From Paraburkholderia silvatlantica (GTDB lineage: Bacteria > Pseudomonadota > Gammaproteobacteria > Burkholderiales > Burkholderiaceae): DNA of 64,000 nucleotides. The first letter of the stretch is position 1. The number at the start of each line of letters is the position of its first letter. A model generated the notes under the pieces. The model was not told the origin of the DNA. It saw only the letters and a program-made list of their open reading frames with translations, and made no database searches. Below are positions 1 to 9,564 of this stretch, in pieces. The stretch spans positions 1-64,000 of the forward strand of contig NZ_QEOL01000033.1 in NCBI RefSeq assembly GCF_003096715.1, written 5' to 3'. A program made the translations under genes and the position numbers.

Positions 1-157
1 GTGTCTTCGTTCTCGCTGCCCTGTCCAACTGCTGCACCGCCGACGTGCTGGCGTAACGCTGATGGCAAGCGCGCCGAATTGTTCAGGACGGACTACGAAC
101 GGTCTGTTTGCGCTGGGCAACCTCTGGATGGCGCGCAAGGCTTTAAGCAAAGCGTGA
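1..157 (+). pseudogene. Possible transposase C-terminal remnant
   Basis: Reading the second forward frame gives a short tail ending LFALGNLWMARKALSKA and a stop at 155-157. The first frame just before it gives ELFRTDYER. Joined by one frameshift, the two resemble the extreme C-terminus of a DDE-type transposase. The match rests on recollection of family tails only, and the left edge of the window cuts off everything upstream. It could equally be non-coding. Confidence 0.22.
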
Positions 158-454
158 AACGCCCGGGGCATCAGGCCGTGAGTCTCGGCAAACGACGGTC
201 ATCATGCTTCAAAAGTCGGACGACCTACCTGATAGCAGGCGCTGCAGCCAATGCGCCCGACGTGAAAAAATCTCAACGAGGCCAAAATTTCGCTTCCAGG
301 AGCACTCCCAATAAGTCGAAATTTTGCCCGTGCAAGTTAGACGAAAATCAAACAAACGATATCGAACTCGCAGATTGAAACTGGAACAGTACTGGGCGGG
401 AGACGGCAACATCAGTCATCCGAACGGCCAACGGAACGCCGCAAACCGGAAATG
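158..454. other. Intergenic stretch with a 10-bp inverted repeat
   Basis: No credible gene is seen. Base composition is noticeably more AT-rich than the rest of the window. CAAAATTTCG at 283-292 is repeated in inverted orientation as CGAAATTTTG at 317-326 with 24 bases between, which could form a hairpin or act as a protein-binding site. It lies beyond the tamB terminator and so is not part of the tamAB transcript. Confidence 0.4.
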
Positions 455-488
455 AAAAAGCCCGGTCGCCGATAGTCGGCGACCGGGC
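455..488 (-). terminator. Rho-independent terminator after tamB
   Basis: A perfect 13-bp stem (460-472 with 476-488) and 3-base loop is followed on the minus strand by a run of T. It begins 31 bases after the tamB stop, as expected for the end of the tamA-tamB transcript. Confidence 0.88.
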
Positions 489-518
489 CATGCAGGCCTG
501 TCAGTGATTTCTGATTCT

Positions 519-3500
519 CTATCGGCGAAGCCGATCGAAACGCCGCGTATAAAGAATATCGGCGCCGTTGAAGGTGCCGCCGTACACCACGAGCGACCAG
601 TAACGCGAGAGATTGATCGTGGCCTTCACCGCGTTCGACGCCGACTGCAGGCCCTGTTCGTAGCCGATCACGAGACGCTGGTTGATGGCCTTCGCGATCA
701 TCACGACCTCGGGGTCGGTCAGGCCCACCTCGCTGCGCCCGATCGAAAATTCGTCGAGGCCGATGCTCTGCGCAATGCGCTTGCCTTGCGCGCTGCCGAG
801 CAGGGCCAGCGCCGTCGTCATCGCGCTCTGCTGGCCGAGGTTGTTGCCCTGATCGGTGCCGTGCCCGAACAGCAGCCATGAGAGCTTTTCGTTGTCGGGC
901 ACGTTGGGCTCGGAAACGAGGCGCACCGTCGGCGCCTGCACGGTGCCGGTGACCTGCACGCCCGCCTCGACCTGCTGGTTGCGCCGCATGGCGAGAATGT
1001 TGATGCCCGGATTGCCCACCGGCCCGTTGAACGTGAAGTAGCCGTTTTCGATATTGAGCCGGGTGCCGAACGCCGTGTATGTGGAGCCTTCGGTCACGCG
1101 CACGTTGCCAACCGCGCGCAGCGGTACGTCCGGCGCGCTGTTGACCGAAATCATGCCCGCAAGGCCCAGATCCGCGCCCTGGCCGCGGAAGCGGAAGTCG
1201 TGGCCGAGATCGATGTCGACGTTCGCGCGCGGCGCGAAGCGCGGCGCGGGCCTCGTCGACGCCGTTTCTTCGATGGGCGGCCGGCCGCCTACCGTCGTGC
1301 CGTCGGGGCGCACGATCACGACGTCGTCGCCGAGCGAGGGCGCGGGCAACTCGGGCATGTCGAAGAGCGCGTGATCGACGGTGAACTTGCCGTCGATCTG
1401 CATGCCGCCCAGATGCCCGCCGTTGGCGATGCTCGCGCTGCCCGAAAGCGACAGCTTGCGGTCGGGCGATGCGAACAGCTCGAGCTTGTCCGCGACGATG
1501 CTCGCGGTGAGATCGGGCTCCGCGTTGTCGAGGCGCACCTGGCCCTTCGCGCGCAGCGTACCGCTCGTCGCGCCCTGGAACTCCACCTGCTGGAAGTCGA
1601 CGAGGTTATGCGAGAGCGCGATGCGGATCACGCCGTCCTTCAGCTCCACGCCCTGGTCGACCATCGTGGCCGAAATGCCGTCGCCGACCAGCGAGCCCGT
1701 GAGATCCGGCTTCCCGACTGTGCCGCCCAGCGCGAGTTGCAGCGCGAGATGGCCGTCGAGCAGGTAAGTCGGCCCGAGCATGCCGCCCGTGTTCCTGAGC
1801 GAGGGCACGTTCGCCTTGATGGAGCCGCCGATCGGCGCCTCGTCTGCGACGGTGAGGATGCCGTCGCGCGGCACGAGCGTCGTGTAGGCATCGATGTCGA
1901 GCACGCCCACGCGGCTCGCCTGGGCATGCGCCGTGAACGTGAGGCGGTTGCCGCCGCTGAAGGCCGCGCGCACGTTGAGGTCGCCCACGCCGAGCGAGGC
2001 AAAGCCACGGCCGACCTCGGTCGTGATGTCGCCCAAGCGGCGTTTGATCTGCACATAGCCGGTGGCCGTCGGGCCGACGGAGAAGTCCCAGTCGCCGTCG
2101 AAGATCAGATCGGTCCTGAGCGTGGACGGCACGCCCGTGAACTGCTGCCGGATTTGCATGATGCGCGCGAGCGACACGTTGGTGAGCGTGCCCGCCGAGC
2201 GGATGCGGCCATGGTCGAAATCGAACGATTTCAGCTCGAGTGAGGCGCCTTCTCCCGTGATACGCGTCGCGCCGAGCGTGACCTTGCCGGGGCCCGCGCT
2301 CACCGTCAGCGGCGACTGGAGCTTCACGCCGGGCACGCCACGGTTCTCGAGTTGCGTCACCGTGCCGTTCCAGCGCGCGCCTTCGCGCGTGTCCTGCAGG
2401 CCGCCGTTCGCGGCCACCGCGACGTCGATAGGCTGGCCCTGCACTTTGCCCTTCGCGCTCGCGGTGAGCGTGTGCTTCGCGCGCGTGCCGTCGAGGTGCG
2501 CGGCGAGCGTCGCGATATCGACGCCCGCCACGGCAATGTCGCTCGCGTCGGTGCTGAAGGCGAGCGCGCCGTTCGCGCCGTCGCGCGCGAGCGCCCGGCC
2601 TTCGGCATGGCCGACGCGGTTATCGCCGAACACCACGTGGTCGGCCTTGTAGTCGAGCGAGACGTCGGGGTGTGCGAAGGTGCCGGTCAGATCGCCGTTC
2701 GCCGCGAGCTGGCCCGCTATGCCAAAACCGAGCCGGTCGAGCTGCGGCGCATCCACGCGAAAGCGCAGGCGATCGCCACGCGCACCGAAGCTGCCTTGCA
2801 GATCCACGGTATTGCCCGCAATCGAGAGGTTCGCGCGGCTTGGCAGAATACGCGAGCCCGCCAGCTGGATGAGGCCCTGGCCCGTGAGCGGCAGGTCGTC
2901 GTAGACGCTCGGGCCGAGCCTGAATTCGGCCCGCGTCGTGAAGGCGGGCGCGAGCGTGCCGCTCGCGTTGAGCGTGCCGTTCACGCGCGCCTCGATGCGC
3001 CGGCCCGCGGGACGCATGGCTGGCCGCGGCTTCGCTGTGGGCTCGGCAGCCCCGCCCGGCCTGCTCTCTCTCGCGTTCTCCACGCGCTTTTGCCCGGCGG
3101 CCTGCTCGCCCGATTGCGCGGGATTGAGCGACGGGTTCAGCGCCGGATTGAGCGCCAGATTGTGTCGCGGGTTGAGGTCATTGGCGGCGCTCTGAGGCGC
3201 GGGCCGCGGCCGGGCGGCCGGCGCGGGCGGCTTCGCTGCCGCACGCGCCGGGGTTTGCGACGTGAGCGACAGCGGATCGAAATTGGTCAGCACCGCCTTG
3301 AGTTGATACGTGGAGCTGGCGTCGTGCTTGAGCGCACCCGACAGGTCGATGCGTCCCGCCCCCGAAGTCAGGCGCACGTCGTTGAGCGACAGGCGCGCGG
3401 GGTCCTGCGTGATCTTGCCCTGCACGCGCAGCGCAGCCCTGGGATCGGCGAGATCGAGCGTGACGCTCTGCACGTCGCCGTTCAGCCGCACGCCGATTGG

Positions 3501-5006
3501 CCCCGCGAACTGCGTGGCGCGCACGCTCGACTGGATCGCGTTGAGGTCGAGCCCGGCCACCTTCAGGTCGAAGCGCCCGTCGCGCCCGCTGATCGTGCCG
3601 CCGCCGGCGATCGTCGCGTTCTTCACGAGACGCACGGCGAGCTTCGGGATGCGCTGCGTCTTCGCATCGAGCACGACGTCGGCGTGAGCATCGATGAGCG
3701 GCAGCAGCTTTTCGTCGAGGGCGCCCGGCTTCGCGTTCACGATCGAGACCGCACCCGCCACCGTGAAGCCCGCCGCGTTGCTGCGCGCGCGAGCCGCGCC
3801 GGCCGCGCCCGCTGCTGCAGAGGCCGCCGCGGCATCGGGCTTCGCACCGCCCGCCGGCGCCGATGGCGGCGCCGGCACGGAAGCCGGCGTCACTTCCGGC
3901 ACCGCGGCCGCGCCCGAAGCCACCGCCGCAAGCGCCGCCGGCACGCCCGCCGCGCCGCCCGGCACCGGCTGCAACTGCGCACGCACCGCGAGGTCGGCGA
4001 ACGGCGCGCCCGGCGCGAACGCCTGCGGATTGACATGATCGAACGCGAGCGTAACGCGCTGCAGCGGCACGGAAGCGAACGGCGTGGCCTCCACATGCGC
4101 GCGGCCGGTGAGCTTCATGCCGCTCGCGTCGACGTCAGCCGTGAGCGCCTCGAGCGAGCCGGCGAGGTTGGCGCTGACCTGCACGTCTTCGCCGTTCACC
4201 TTGCCGGAGTAGCCCAGCTCGCCCGTGAGCGCGAACGGCCGCACGCCATCGAGCCACGCCCGCGCGCTCACTGCGCCAAAGGGCGTGTCGAGGCGCTCGA
4301 TGGCGGCCTCGTGATGGCGGCCGTCGCTGCGTCCGTGGAACTGGAAGTGCGAGAACTCGCTGGTCGAGGTGCCTTCGTGAACCGTGAGCCTGTCAACCTG
4401 CAGGTCGCGGATCTCGAGCCCGAGCGGCAGCTGCAGGTTTTCCGGCAGCCTCAGGGGCGAGGAAGGCTCGTGCGACGGCACGATGCGCATTTCGATGTCG
4501 CCCGCGTGCAGATAATCCACGACGAAGCGCCAGGGTTTCTGGCCGAAGCCCTGCAGCTCCCATTGGCCTGCGATGCGGTCGACCTTGATCGTGGTGCCGT
4601 CGGTGCCGCGCCAGCTCACGTTGGAAAAGCGCACGCCGCTCGCGAGCGTGCCGCCTTCGAGCCTGCCCGCGAGCTTGCCGTCGAGCACCCTGAGCGCCGC
4701 GCGCCACGCGTAGGCCGTGCCGCGCTCGGTCGTCAGCACGCCATAGAGCAAGCCGGCGACGAGCCCGACAAGCAGCACCGGCACGACGATCGCCCAGGCA
4801 ATCGCCTTCCAGAGCCGCGGCCCGCGGCGCCGCGGCGGCGCGCTGTTGCTGCCACCCGCGCCTCCATTGCCTCCATTGCCTCCATTGCCTCCCTTGCCGC
4901 CGGGTTCGCCGCGCGCATCGTCGCCGGGGCTGCGGGCAGCCTCCCCCGGCGGCACCGCGAACGTGGCCGGCAGCCGTGCCGCCGCAGCGAAACGGCGCGC
5001 GCTCAT
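519..5006 (-). CDS. tamB: TamB, translocation and assembly module inner-membrane protein
   Basis: Very large AsmA/TamB-type protein of 1495 residues. It is anchored in the inner membrane by one N-terminal helix (about residues 66-91). A long periplasmic beta-taco body follows, ending in the conserved TamB (DUF490) C-terminal domain. It works with TamA to bridge the envelope, supporting autotransporter insertion and lipid transport. Ahead of the helix is a Gly/Asn-rich cytoplasmic tail encoded by short tandem repeats. Alanine/proline-rich low-complexity linkers interrupt the periplasmic region near residues 360-410 and 590-665, and one of them carries repeated LNPA/LNPS units. It follows tamA with a 61-base gap, so the two are almost certainly one operon. 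Length is larger than E. coli TamB (about 1260), mostly because of these inserts. Confidence 0.93.
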   Translation of the reverse strand: MSARRFAAAARLPATFAVPPGEAARSPGDDARGEPGGKGGNGGNGGNGGAGGSNSAPPRRRGPRLWKAIAWAIVVPVLLVGLVAGLLYGVLTTERGTAYAWRAALRVLDGKLAGRLEGGTLASGVRFSNVSWRGTDGTTIKVDRIAGQWELQGFGQKPWRFVVDYLHAGDIEMRIVPSHEPSSPLRLPENLQLPLGLEIRDLQVDRLTVHEGTSTSEFSHFQFHGRSDGRHHEAAIERLDTPFGAVSARAWLDGVRPFALTGELGYSGKVNGEDVQVSANLAGSLEALTADVDASGMKLTGRAHVEATPFASVPLQRVTLAFDHVNPQAFAPGAPFADLAVRAQLQPVPGGAAGVPAALAAVASGAAAVPEVTPASVPAPPSAPAGGAKPDAAAASAAAGAAGAARARSNAAGFTVAGAVSIVNAKPGALDEKLLPLIDAHADVVLDAKTQRIPKLAVRLVKNATIAGGGTISGRDGRFDLKVAGLDLNAIQSSVRATQFAGPIGVRLNGDVQSVTLDLADPRAALRVQGKITQDPARLSLNDVRLTSGAGRIDLSGALKHDASSTYQLKAVLTNFDPLSLTSQTPARAAAKPPAPAARPRPAPQSAANDLNPRHNLALNPALNPSLNPAQSGEQAAGQKRVENARESRPGGAAEPTAKPRPAMRPAGRRIEARVNGTLNASGTLAPAFTTRAEFRLGPSVYDDLPLTGQGLIQLAGSRILPSRANLSIAGNTVDLQGSFGARGDRLRFRVDAPQLDRLGFGIAGQLAANGDLTGTFAHPDVSLDYKADHVVFGDNRVGHAEGRALARDGANGALAFSTDASDIAVAGVDIATLAAHLDGTRAKHTLTASAKGKVQGQPIDVAVAANGGLQDTREGARWNGTVTQLENRGVPGVKLQSPLTVSAGPGKVTLGATRITGEGASLELKSFDFDHGRIRSAGTLTNVSLARIMQIRQQFTGVPSTLRTDLIFDGDWDFSVGPTATGYVQIKRRLGDITTEVGRGFASLGVGDLNVRAAFSGGNRLTFTAHAQASRVGVLDIDAYTTLVPRDGILTVADEAPIGGSIKANVPSLRNTGGMLGPTYLLDGHLALQLALGGTVGKPDLTGSLVGDGISATMVDQGVELKDGVIRIALSHNLVDFQQVEFQGATSGTLRAKGQVRLDNAEPDLTASIVADKLELFASPDRKLSLSGSASIANGGHLGGMQIDGKFTVDHALFDMPELPAPSLGDDVVIVRPDGTTVGGRPPIEETASTRPAPRFAPRANVDIDLGHDFRFRGQGADLGLAGMISVNSAPDVPLRAVGNVRVTEGSTYTAFGTRLNIENGYFTFNGPVGNPGINILAMRRNQQVEAGVQVTGTVQAPTVRLVSEPNVPDNEKLSWLLFGHGTDQGNNLGQQSAMTTALALLGSAQGKRIAQSIGLDEFSIGRSEVGLTDPEVVMIAKAINQRLVIGYEQGLQSASNAVKATINLSRYWSLVVYGGTFNGADILYTRRFDRLRR
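4861..4897. repeat. 9-bp tandem repeat inside tamB
   Basis: Units of CCTCCATTG are repeated in tandem three times, with a fourth variant unit. On the coding strand they give the Gly-Asn-Gly tract at TamB residues 36-52. The unit is a multiple of three, so slippage would lengthen or shorten the cytoplasmic tail without breaking the frame. Confidence 0.85.
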
Positions 5007-5067
5007 GCGGCCTCCTCGCCGTGCGGCGCAGGGGTCGTAGAAAAGCGGAGCAGCGAGCGCGTCGTCA

Positions 5068-6909
5068 TCAGAAGGCGATCCCGAGTGTCAGGTAAGGCCG
5101 CACGCTGCGAGTGCGAAAACCATAGGCGAGATCGAGGTTGACCGGCCCGACGGGGCTGCGCCAGCGCGCGCCGATACCCGCGCCCGGATCGAATTCCTTT
5201 TCGCCCCAGGTATCGGTGGCGGTGCCGACGTCGAAGAACGCCGCACCGCCCCAGTCGTGACTGAACCAGTGCTGGTATTCCGCTGAGCCGGTGACGAGAT
5301 ACTTGGTCGGCAGGATCGAGCCCGACTGGTCGTTACCGATGCTCTGGAACGAGTAGCCGCGCACCGAGTTCGAACCGCCCGCGCGGAACAGCAGCGACGC
5401 GGGGATGCCGCTCGACGGGCCGCTCGTGAACACGCCGCCCAGTTCCGCGCGGAACACCATGATGTCGCTGCGGCCGATCGGCAGGTATTGCTGGCCGCGC
5501 ATGTAGGCGCGCAGGAAGCTTTGCTCGGCGCCCACGTTCTTGAGCGCGAGGCCCGCCTCCATGCGAATGATGTTGCCCGAGCGCGGAAAGAGCGGGTCGT
5601 CGACGTTGCGGCGCGTCCAGCCCCAGGTCGGCACGAGCGCATAGGCCCGCGAGGACGGCCCGACGTTCTGCGTGAGGCGGTCGTCATAGAACATCAGCGC
5701 GTACGCGTAGTCGATGTTCTGCGAGGTGCGCGTGCGCTGCACCCCGACGCGCGCGCTATAGATGTTCGTGTCCGAAACGTCGGTGGTCGTGTAGGACGCG
5801 ACGAGGCTGTTGGTCCAGGCGCGCGGGCCCGGCGGCATCGAAAGCTGGACCTGACCGAACTTCTGGATCTGGTCGAGCCGGCCCTGCACCTGGAACGGCC
5901 ACGCCGCCCCGAACGTGTTCAGGTAGGTGTAGGAGCCCTGGACGTGCGCGCCGGTGTCGGTCGAATAACCCACGCCGCCGCGGAAGTTGTTGTACGGGAA
6001 CTCGCTCACCTTCACGTGCACGGGCGTTTCGAGCGGCTTTTGCGTGTTCGCGTCGACGTCGATCGCCACGCTCGCGTAATACGGCGTGTTCTGCACCTGG
6101 CGCTGCAGTTCGGCCACCCGCTTCAGGTCGTAGATTTCGCCCGGCGAAAGCGGATTCACGTTGTCGATGATGTAGGCCGGATAGCGCCGCGGGCCCGAAA
6201 CATCGAGCTTGCCCAGCGTGAAGGTCGGCCCGCTGTCGAACGTTACGGAAAGTTGGGCGTCGTGCCTGAGCGGATCGACCCGCGCCTCGGAAAACGCGAT
6301 CTTGGCGCCGAGATAGCGGCGCGCCTGCAACGCCTTGAGCGAGGCGTTCTTGGCATCGTCCCAGCCCGACTGCGTGAAGGCGTCGCCCTCGTGCAGCGAG
6401 AACGCAAAGCGCGCGGTGTTCTCCTGCGCCGGGTCTTCCGTGAGGACCGGGCCGCGAAACACGAGCTTCACCGACGAAATCGTCGTGCGCGGCCCCGGGT
6501 CGACGCTCACCCGCACGTGCCGCCTGCCGTCGATCGTACGAACGTCGGTGCGCACGACCGGCGTGAAATAGCCCGCCGTCGAGGCGAGGTCGCGCACCTG
6601 CTGCGGCGTCGCGGTCACGAGGAACGCGAACTGGTCCTCGTTCACGTCGGCGCGCGTGGCAAAGCGCGCAATGTCGAGGTGCGTCTCGAGCAGCTTGCGC
6701 AGCTCGCGCGGGGTGGCCGCGATATCGACGTCGTAGTAGGTGCGCGGTCGCATCCACGGCAGCAGGGTGGTCAGGATGTCGGCCCGGGCGGGCGGCGCCA
6801 CGGCGCAGAACCCGGCGAGGCACACGATCAGGCACGTGGCGAGCCGTGGCCGCGCCGCCCGCGAGGGGCGCCGCCGTGCGCACAATGCTTCGATCACCCA
6901 TCCCGCCAA
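5068..6909 (-). CDS. tamA: TamA, BamA/Omp85-family outer-membrane assembly protein
   Basis: 613 residues with a basic N-terminus and hydrophobic signal sequence, probably cut after the ARA near residue 43. POTRA domains (roughly residues 55-290) follow. A 16-strand Omp85 barrel forms the C-terminal half and contains the conserved RGY motif of the family (VRGYSF). The last residue is Phe after a hydrophobic strand, as usual for outer-membrane barrels recognised by BamA. It acts as the outer-membrane partner of TamB, encoded just downstream. An internal Met could be the true start, but only this one gives a full signal peptide. Confidence 0.93.
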   Translation of the reverse strand: MAGWVIEALCARRRPSRAARPRLATCLIVCLAGFCAVAPPARADILTTLLPWMRPRTYYDVDIAATPRELRKLLETHLDIARFATRADVNEDQFAFLVTATPQQVRDLASTAGYFTPVVRTDVRTIDGRRHVRVSVDPGPRTTISSVKLVFRGPVLTEDPAQENTARFAFSLHEGDAFTQSGWDDAKNASLKALQARRYLGAKIAFSEARVDPLRHDAQLSVTFDSGPTFTLGKLDVSGPRRYPAYIIDNVNPLSPGEIYDLKRVAELQRQVQNTPYYASVAIDVDANTQKPLETPVHVKVSEFPYNNFRGGVGYSTDTGAHVQGSYTYLNTFGAAWPFQVQGRLDQIQKFGQVQLSMPPGPRAWTNSLVASYTTTDVSDTNIYSARVGVQRTRTSQNIDYAYALMFYDDRLTQNVGPSSRAYALVPTWGWTRRNVDDPLFPRSGNIIRMEAGLALKNVGAEQSFLRAYMRGQQYLPIGRSDIMVFRAELGGVFTSGPSSGIPASLLFRAGGSNSVRGYSFQSIGNDQSGSILPTKYLVTGSAEYQHWFSHDWGGAAFFDVGTATDTWGEKEFDPGAGIGARWRSPVGPVNLDLAYGFRTRSVRPYLTLGIAF

Positions 6910-7221
6910 ACGCCACCTCCGGCCGTCGTATAACTGGTTGCGGCCAGTTGCGCCGCTCGCGCGCAGGGCACGGGAAGCGGCAACGGGCGCAAACGCGTTA
7001 TTTCACCACATCGGCGCGCGAAAACCCCAGGAGGCGGTCCAAAGCGTGCCATAACGGCGGACGCAGCCGCGCGTATGGCGCGCGCGCCGGCCCCGGGGAG
7101 GGTCGGCACGCGCTGCGCCGGGGCGGATGTTCCGCGGCGTTGGCTTGCGGTAAAATTGCCGCCGACAGAACAAGCGGCGCGGCGCAATCAGGCGCCCCGC
7201 CTTACTGGACGGACGTCAGCC
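6910..7221. other. Divergent intergenic region tamA / DUF3460
   Basis: About 310 bases between divergent genes, holding the promoters of both transcripts. It is GC-rich, with a pyrimidine/purine palindromic stretch near 7066-7090 (GCGCGTATGGCGCGCGCGC). No further gene, riboswitch or RNA was recognised. Confidence 0.4.
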
Positions 7222-7407
7222 ATGTATCAGTCGGACATCACGCAGTTCATCAACCAGCTCAAGCAGCAAAAGCCGCAGCTCGAAGAACAGCAACGCAAGG
7301 GCCGCGCGCTCCTGTGGGACAAGCAACCGATCGACCTCGACGAGCGCGAGCGCCAGCAGGCTTCGCGCGTCAAGCAAACGTCTTACGTTTACTACCAGAA
7401 CTTCTGA
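7222..7407 (+). CDS. DUF3460 family small protein
   Basis: A 61-residue, highly charged, glutamine-rich protein starting MYQSDITQF and ending YVYYQNF. It matches the small DUF3460 proteins conserved in Burkholderiales directly upstream of scpA. No signal peptide or membrane helix is visible, so it is probably cytoplasmic. Its stop overlaps the scpA start (TGATG), so translation of the two is likely coupled. Function is unknown; the constant neighbourhood hints at a role linked to chromosome segregation, but that is inference. Confidence 0.8.
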   Translation: MYQSDITQFINQLKQQKPQLEEQQRKGRALLWDKQPIDLDERERQQASRVKQTSYVYYQNF

Positions 7408-8321
7408 TGGCCGAGGCCGACGGGGCCGGCGCGCCGCCAGCAGGCGAGCACGCGGCCAGTCACGCGGGCCAGGCTGCCGGGCCAACGCCCGGTGAGGCGC
7501 TGACCACGCCCGCGACCGACTCGACGCCCGACACGGTCGACGGCGTCGCGTTCGCACGCCTTTACGGCGAGCCGCTCTTCAAGCTCCCGCAGGACCTCTA
7601 TATCCCGCCGGACGCGCTCGAAGTCTTCCTCGAGACCTTCGAAGGCCCGCTCGACCTGCTGCTGTACCTCATCCGCAAGCAGAACTTCAACGTCCTCGAC
7701 ATCCCGATGGCGGAGGTCACGACCCAGTACCTCGGCTATGTCGAGCAGCTGCGCAAGACCAACCTCGAACTCGCGGCCGAATATCTGCTGATGGCGGCCA
7801 TGCTCATCGAGATCAAGTCGCGCATGCTGCTGCCGGTCAAGAAGGCCGACACCGGCGAAGAAGCCGAGGACCCGCGCGCCGAACTCGTGCGGCGCCTGCT
7901 CGAATACGAGCAGATGAAGCTCGCCGCCCAGCGCCTGGACCAGCTGCCGCAGCTCGGCCGCGACTTCCTGCGCGCCGAGGTCTATATCGAGCAGAGCATC
8001 ACGCCGCGCTTTCCCGACGTGGACAGCAACGACCTGCGCGCCGCATGGGCCGACGTCATCAAGCGCGCGAAGCTCGTCCAGCATCACAAGATCTCGCGCG
8101 AGGAGCTCTCGGTGCGCGAGCACATGAGCATCATCCTGCGCCGGCTCCAAGGCGAGCGCTTCATGGAGTTCTCCGAGCTGTTCGACACCACGCGCGGCGT
8201 GCCCGTCGTAGTCGTGAACTTCATCGCCATGCTGGAGCTGTCGCGCGAATCGCTCATCGAGATCACCCAGGCCGAGCCGTTCGCGCCGATTTACGTGCGG
8301 CTCGCGTATTTGCCTGCCTGA
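7407..8321 (+). CDS. scpA: Segregation and condensation protein A
   Basis: Kleisin subunit of the Smc-ScpA-ScpB condensin complex, needed for chromosome compaction and segregation. The 304-residue product has a poorly conserved 70-residue N-terminal tail rich in Ala, Gly and Thr. The conserved ScpA domain begins at the FEGPLDLLLYLIRK motif (about residues 79-92) and ends in the winged-helix C-terminal region. The start chosen overlaps the preceding stop by one base. scpB is not adjacent. The N-terminal tail is longer than in many homologues, so a later start cannot be excluded, but no better placed ATG exists. Confidence 0.93.
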   Translation: MAEADGAGAPPAGEHAASHAGQAAGPTPGEALTTPATDSTPDTVDGVAFARLYGEPLFKLPQDLYIPPDALEVFLETFEGPLDLLLYLIRKQNFNVLDIPMAEVTTQYLGYVEQLRKTNLELAAEYLLMAAMLIEIKSRMLLPVKKADTGEEAEDPRAELVRRLLEYEQMKLAAQRLDQLPQLGRDFLRAEVYIEQSITPRFPDVDSNDLRAAWADVIKRAKLVQHHKISREELSVREHMSIILRRLQGERFMEFSELFDTTRGVPVVVVNFIAMLELSRESLIEITQAEPFAPIYVRLAYLPA

Positions 8322-8623
8322 TCCTTGCCAGGCCCTGCCCGGGCCCGTCCGCCGACGGCTCGATAAAGAGGACCACATCGCACGGGAACCCTCAGCGGGC
8401 CGCACAGCGCAGCGCCAGGACAACCCCCTATCCGAGGCGGGTGCGCCGCCTTCACAAATCCACTACAATCGCCCGCGCCTGCCCGGTCTCGTCCCATATA
8501 TGGGGCATCGCGCCTCTCGCGCGGACCGGGCGCGCGACGTCCGCTCGCGGCCCTTCGTCCGGGCCTCCGGCTTGCGGCCGTGCAACCCAGTCTTGCCCCG
8601 CGCAAGGCATAAAGCCTCCGATC
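8322..8623 (+). promoter_or_regulatory. panC-panD promoter and leader region
   Basis: About 300 bases without a gene. A good minus-10 hexamer TACAAT lies at 8464-8469 without a clear minus-35. It would give a 5' leader of roughly 150 bases before panC. No riboswitch fold was recognised. Confidence 0.4.
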
Positions 8624-9466
8624 ATGAAAGTCATCAGCTCGATTCAGGAATTGCGCGACCAGTTGCGCGGCCAAAACCGCACGGCGTTCGTGCCGACCAT
8701 GGGCAACCTGCACGAAGGCCATCTCTCGCTGATGCGCCTCGCGCGCCAGCACGGCGACCCGGTCGTGGCGAGCATCTTCGTCAACCGGCTGCAGTTCGGC
8801 CCGAACGAGGACTTCGACAAGTATCCGCGCACGCTCCAGGACGACATCGAGAAGCTGCAGAAGGAAAACGTCTACGTGCTGTTCGCGCCCACTGAGCGCG
8901 ACATGTATCCGCAGCCGCAGGAATACCGCGTGCGCCCGCCGCACGATCTCGGCGACATTCTGGAAGGCGAATTCCGCCCTGGCTTCTTCGAGGGCGTGTG
9001 CACGGTCGTCATGAAGCTGATGTCGTGCGTGCAGCCGCGCGTGGCCGTGTTCGGCAAGAAGGACTACCAGCAGCTCATGATCGTGCGCGCCATGTGCAAC
9101 CAGTTCGCGCTGCCGACCGAAGTGGTCGCCGCCGAAACGGTGCGCGACACCGACGGCCTCGCGCTCAGCTCGCGCAACCGCTACCTGAGCGAAGGCGAGC
9201 GCGCCGAAGCGCCGCAGCTGGCGGGCGTGCTACGCGCGATCCGCGAGTCGGTGCTGTCGGGCCGCCGCGACTTCCAGCAGCTCGAACTCGACGCCATGGC
9301 GACGCTCGCCGCGCGCGGCTGGAAGCCCGACTACATCGCGATCCGCAAGCGCGCGAACCTGCTGCCGCCGGCGCCGGGCGTGGCCGGCGACGCCGAGGCG
9401 CCGCTCGTCGTGCTGGCCGCCGCCAGACTCGGCGCGACGCGCCTGATCGACAACCTCGAGATCTGA
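8624..9466 (+). CDS. panC: Pantothenate synthetase
   Basis: Joins pantoate and beta-alanine with ATP to make pantothenate, the vitamin precursor of coenzyme A, in the cytoplasm. The 280-residue length is normal. It shows the nucleotidyltransferase signature HEGH at residues 30-33 (HIGH type), the FGKKDYQQ segment and the SSRNRYL motif that contact ATP and pantoate. It is followed about 100 bases later by panD, which supplies its beta-alanine substrate, so the pair is likely co-transcribed from the promoter at about 8464. Confidence 0.97.
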   Translation: MKVISSIQELRDQLRGQNRTAFVPTMGNLHEGHLSLMRLARQHGDPVVASIFVNRLQFGPNEDFDKYPRTLQDDIEKLQKENVYVLFAPTERDMYPQPQEYRVRPPHDLGDILEGEFRPGFFEGVCTVVMKLMSCVQPRVAVFGKKDYQQLMIVRAMCNQFALPTEVVAAETVRDTDGLALSSRNRYLSEGERAEAPQLAGVLRAIRESVLSGRRDFQQLELDAMATLAARGWKPDYIAIRKRANLLPPAPGVAGDAEAPLVVLAAARLGATRLIDNLEI

Positions 9467-9564
9467 GGGCCGCGGGCGGCCGCGCCGTCCCGCTTTCACC
9501 CGATCCCCCCAGATTCCGCTTACCCGCGGCGGGCCGCGCGCCCGCTCGCCTGAGGAGACCCTCC

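Noticed and set aside
2352..5141. 929-codon open frame on the plus strand
   Set aside because: It lies antisense to tamB, is very Arg/Ala/Glu-rich without domains, and arises from GC-rich third positions.
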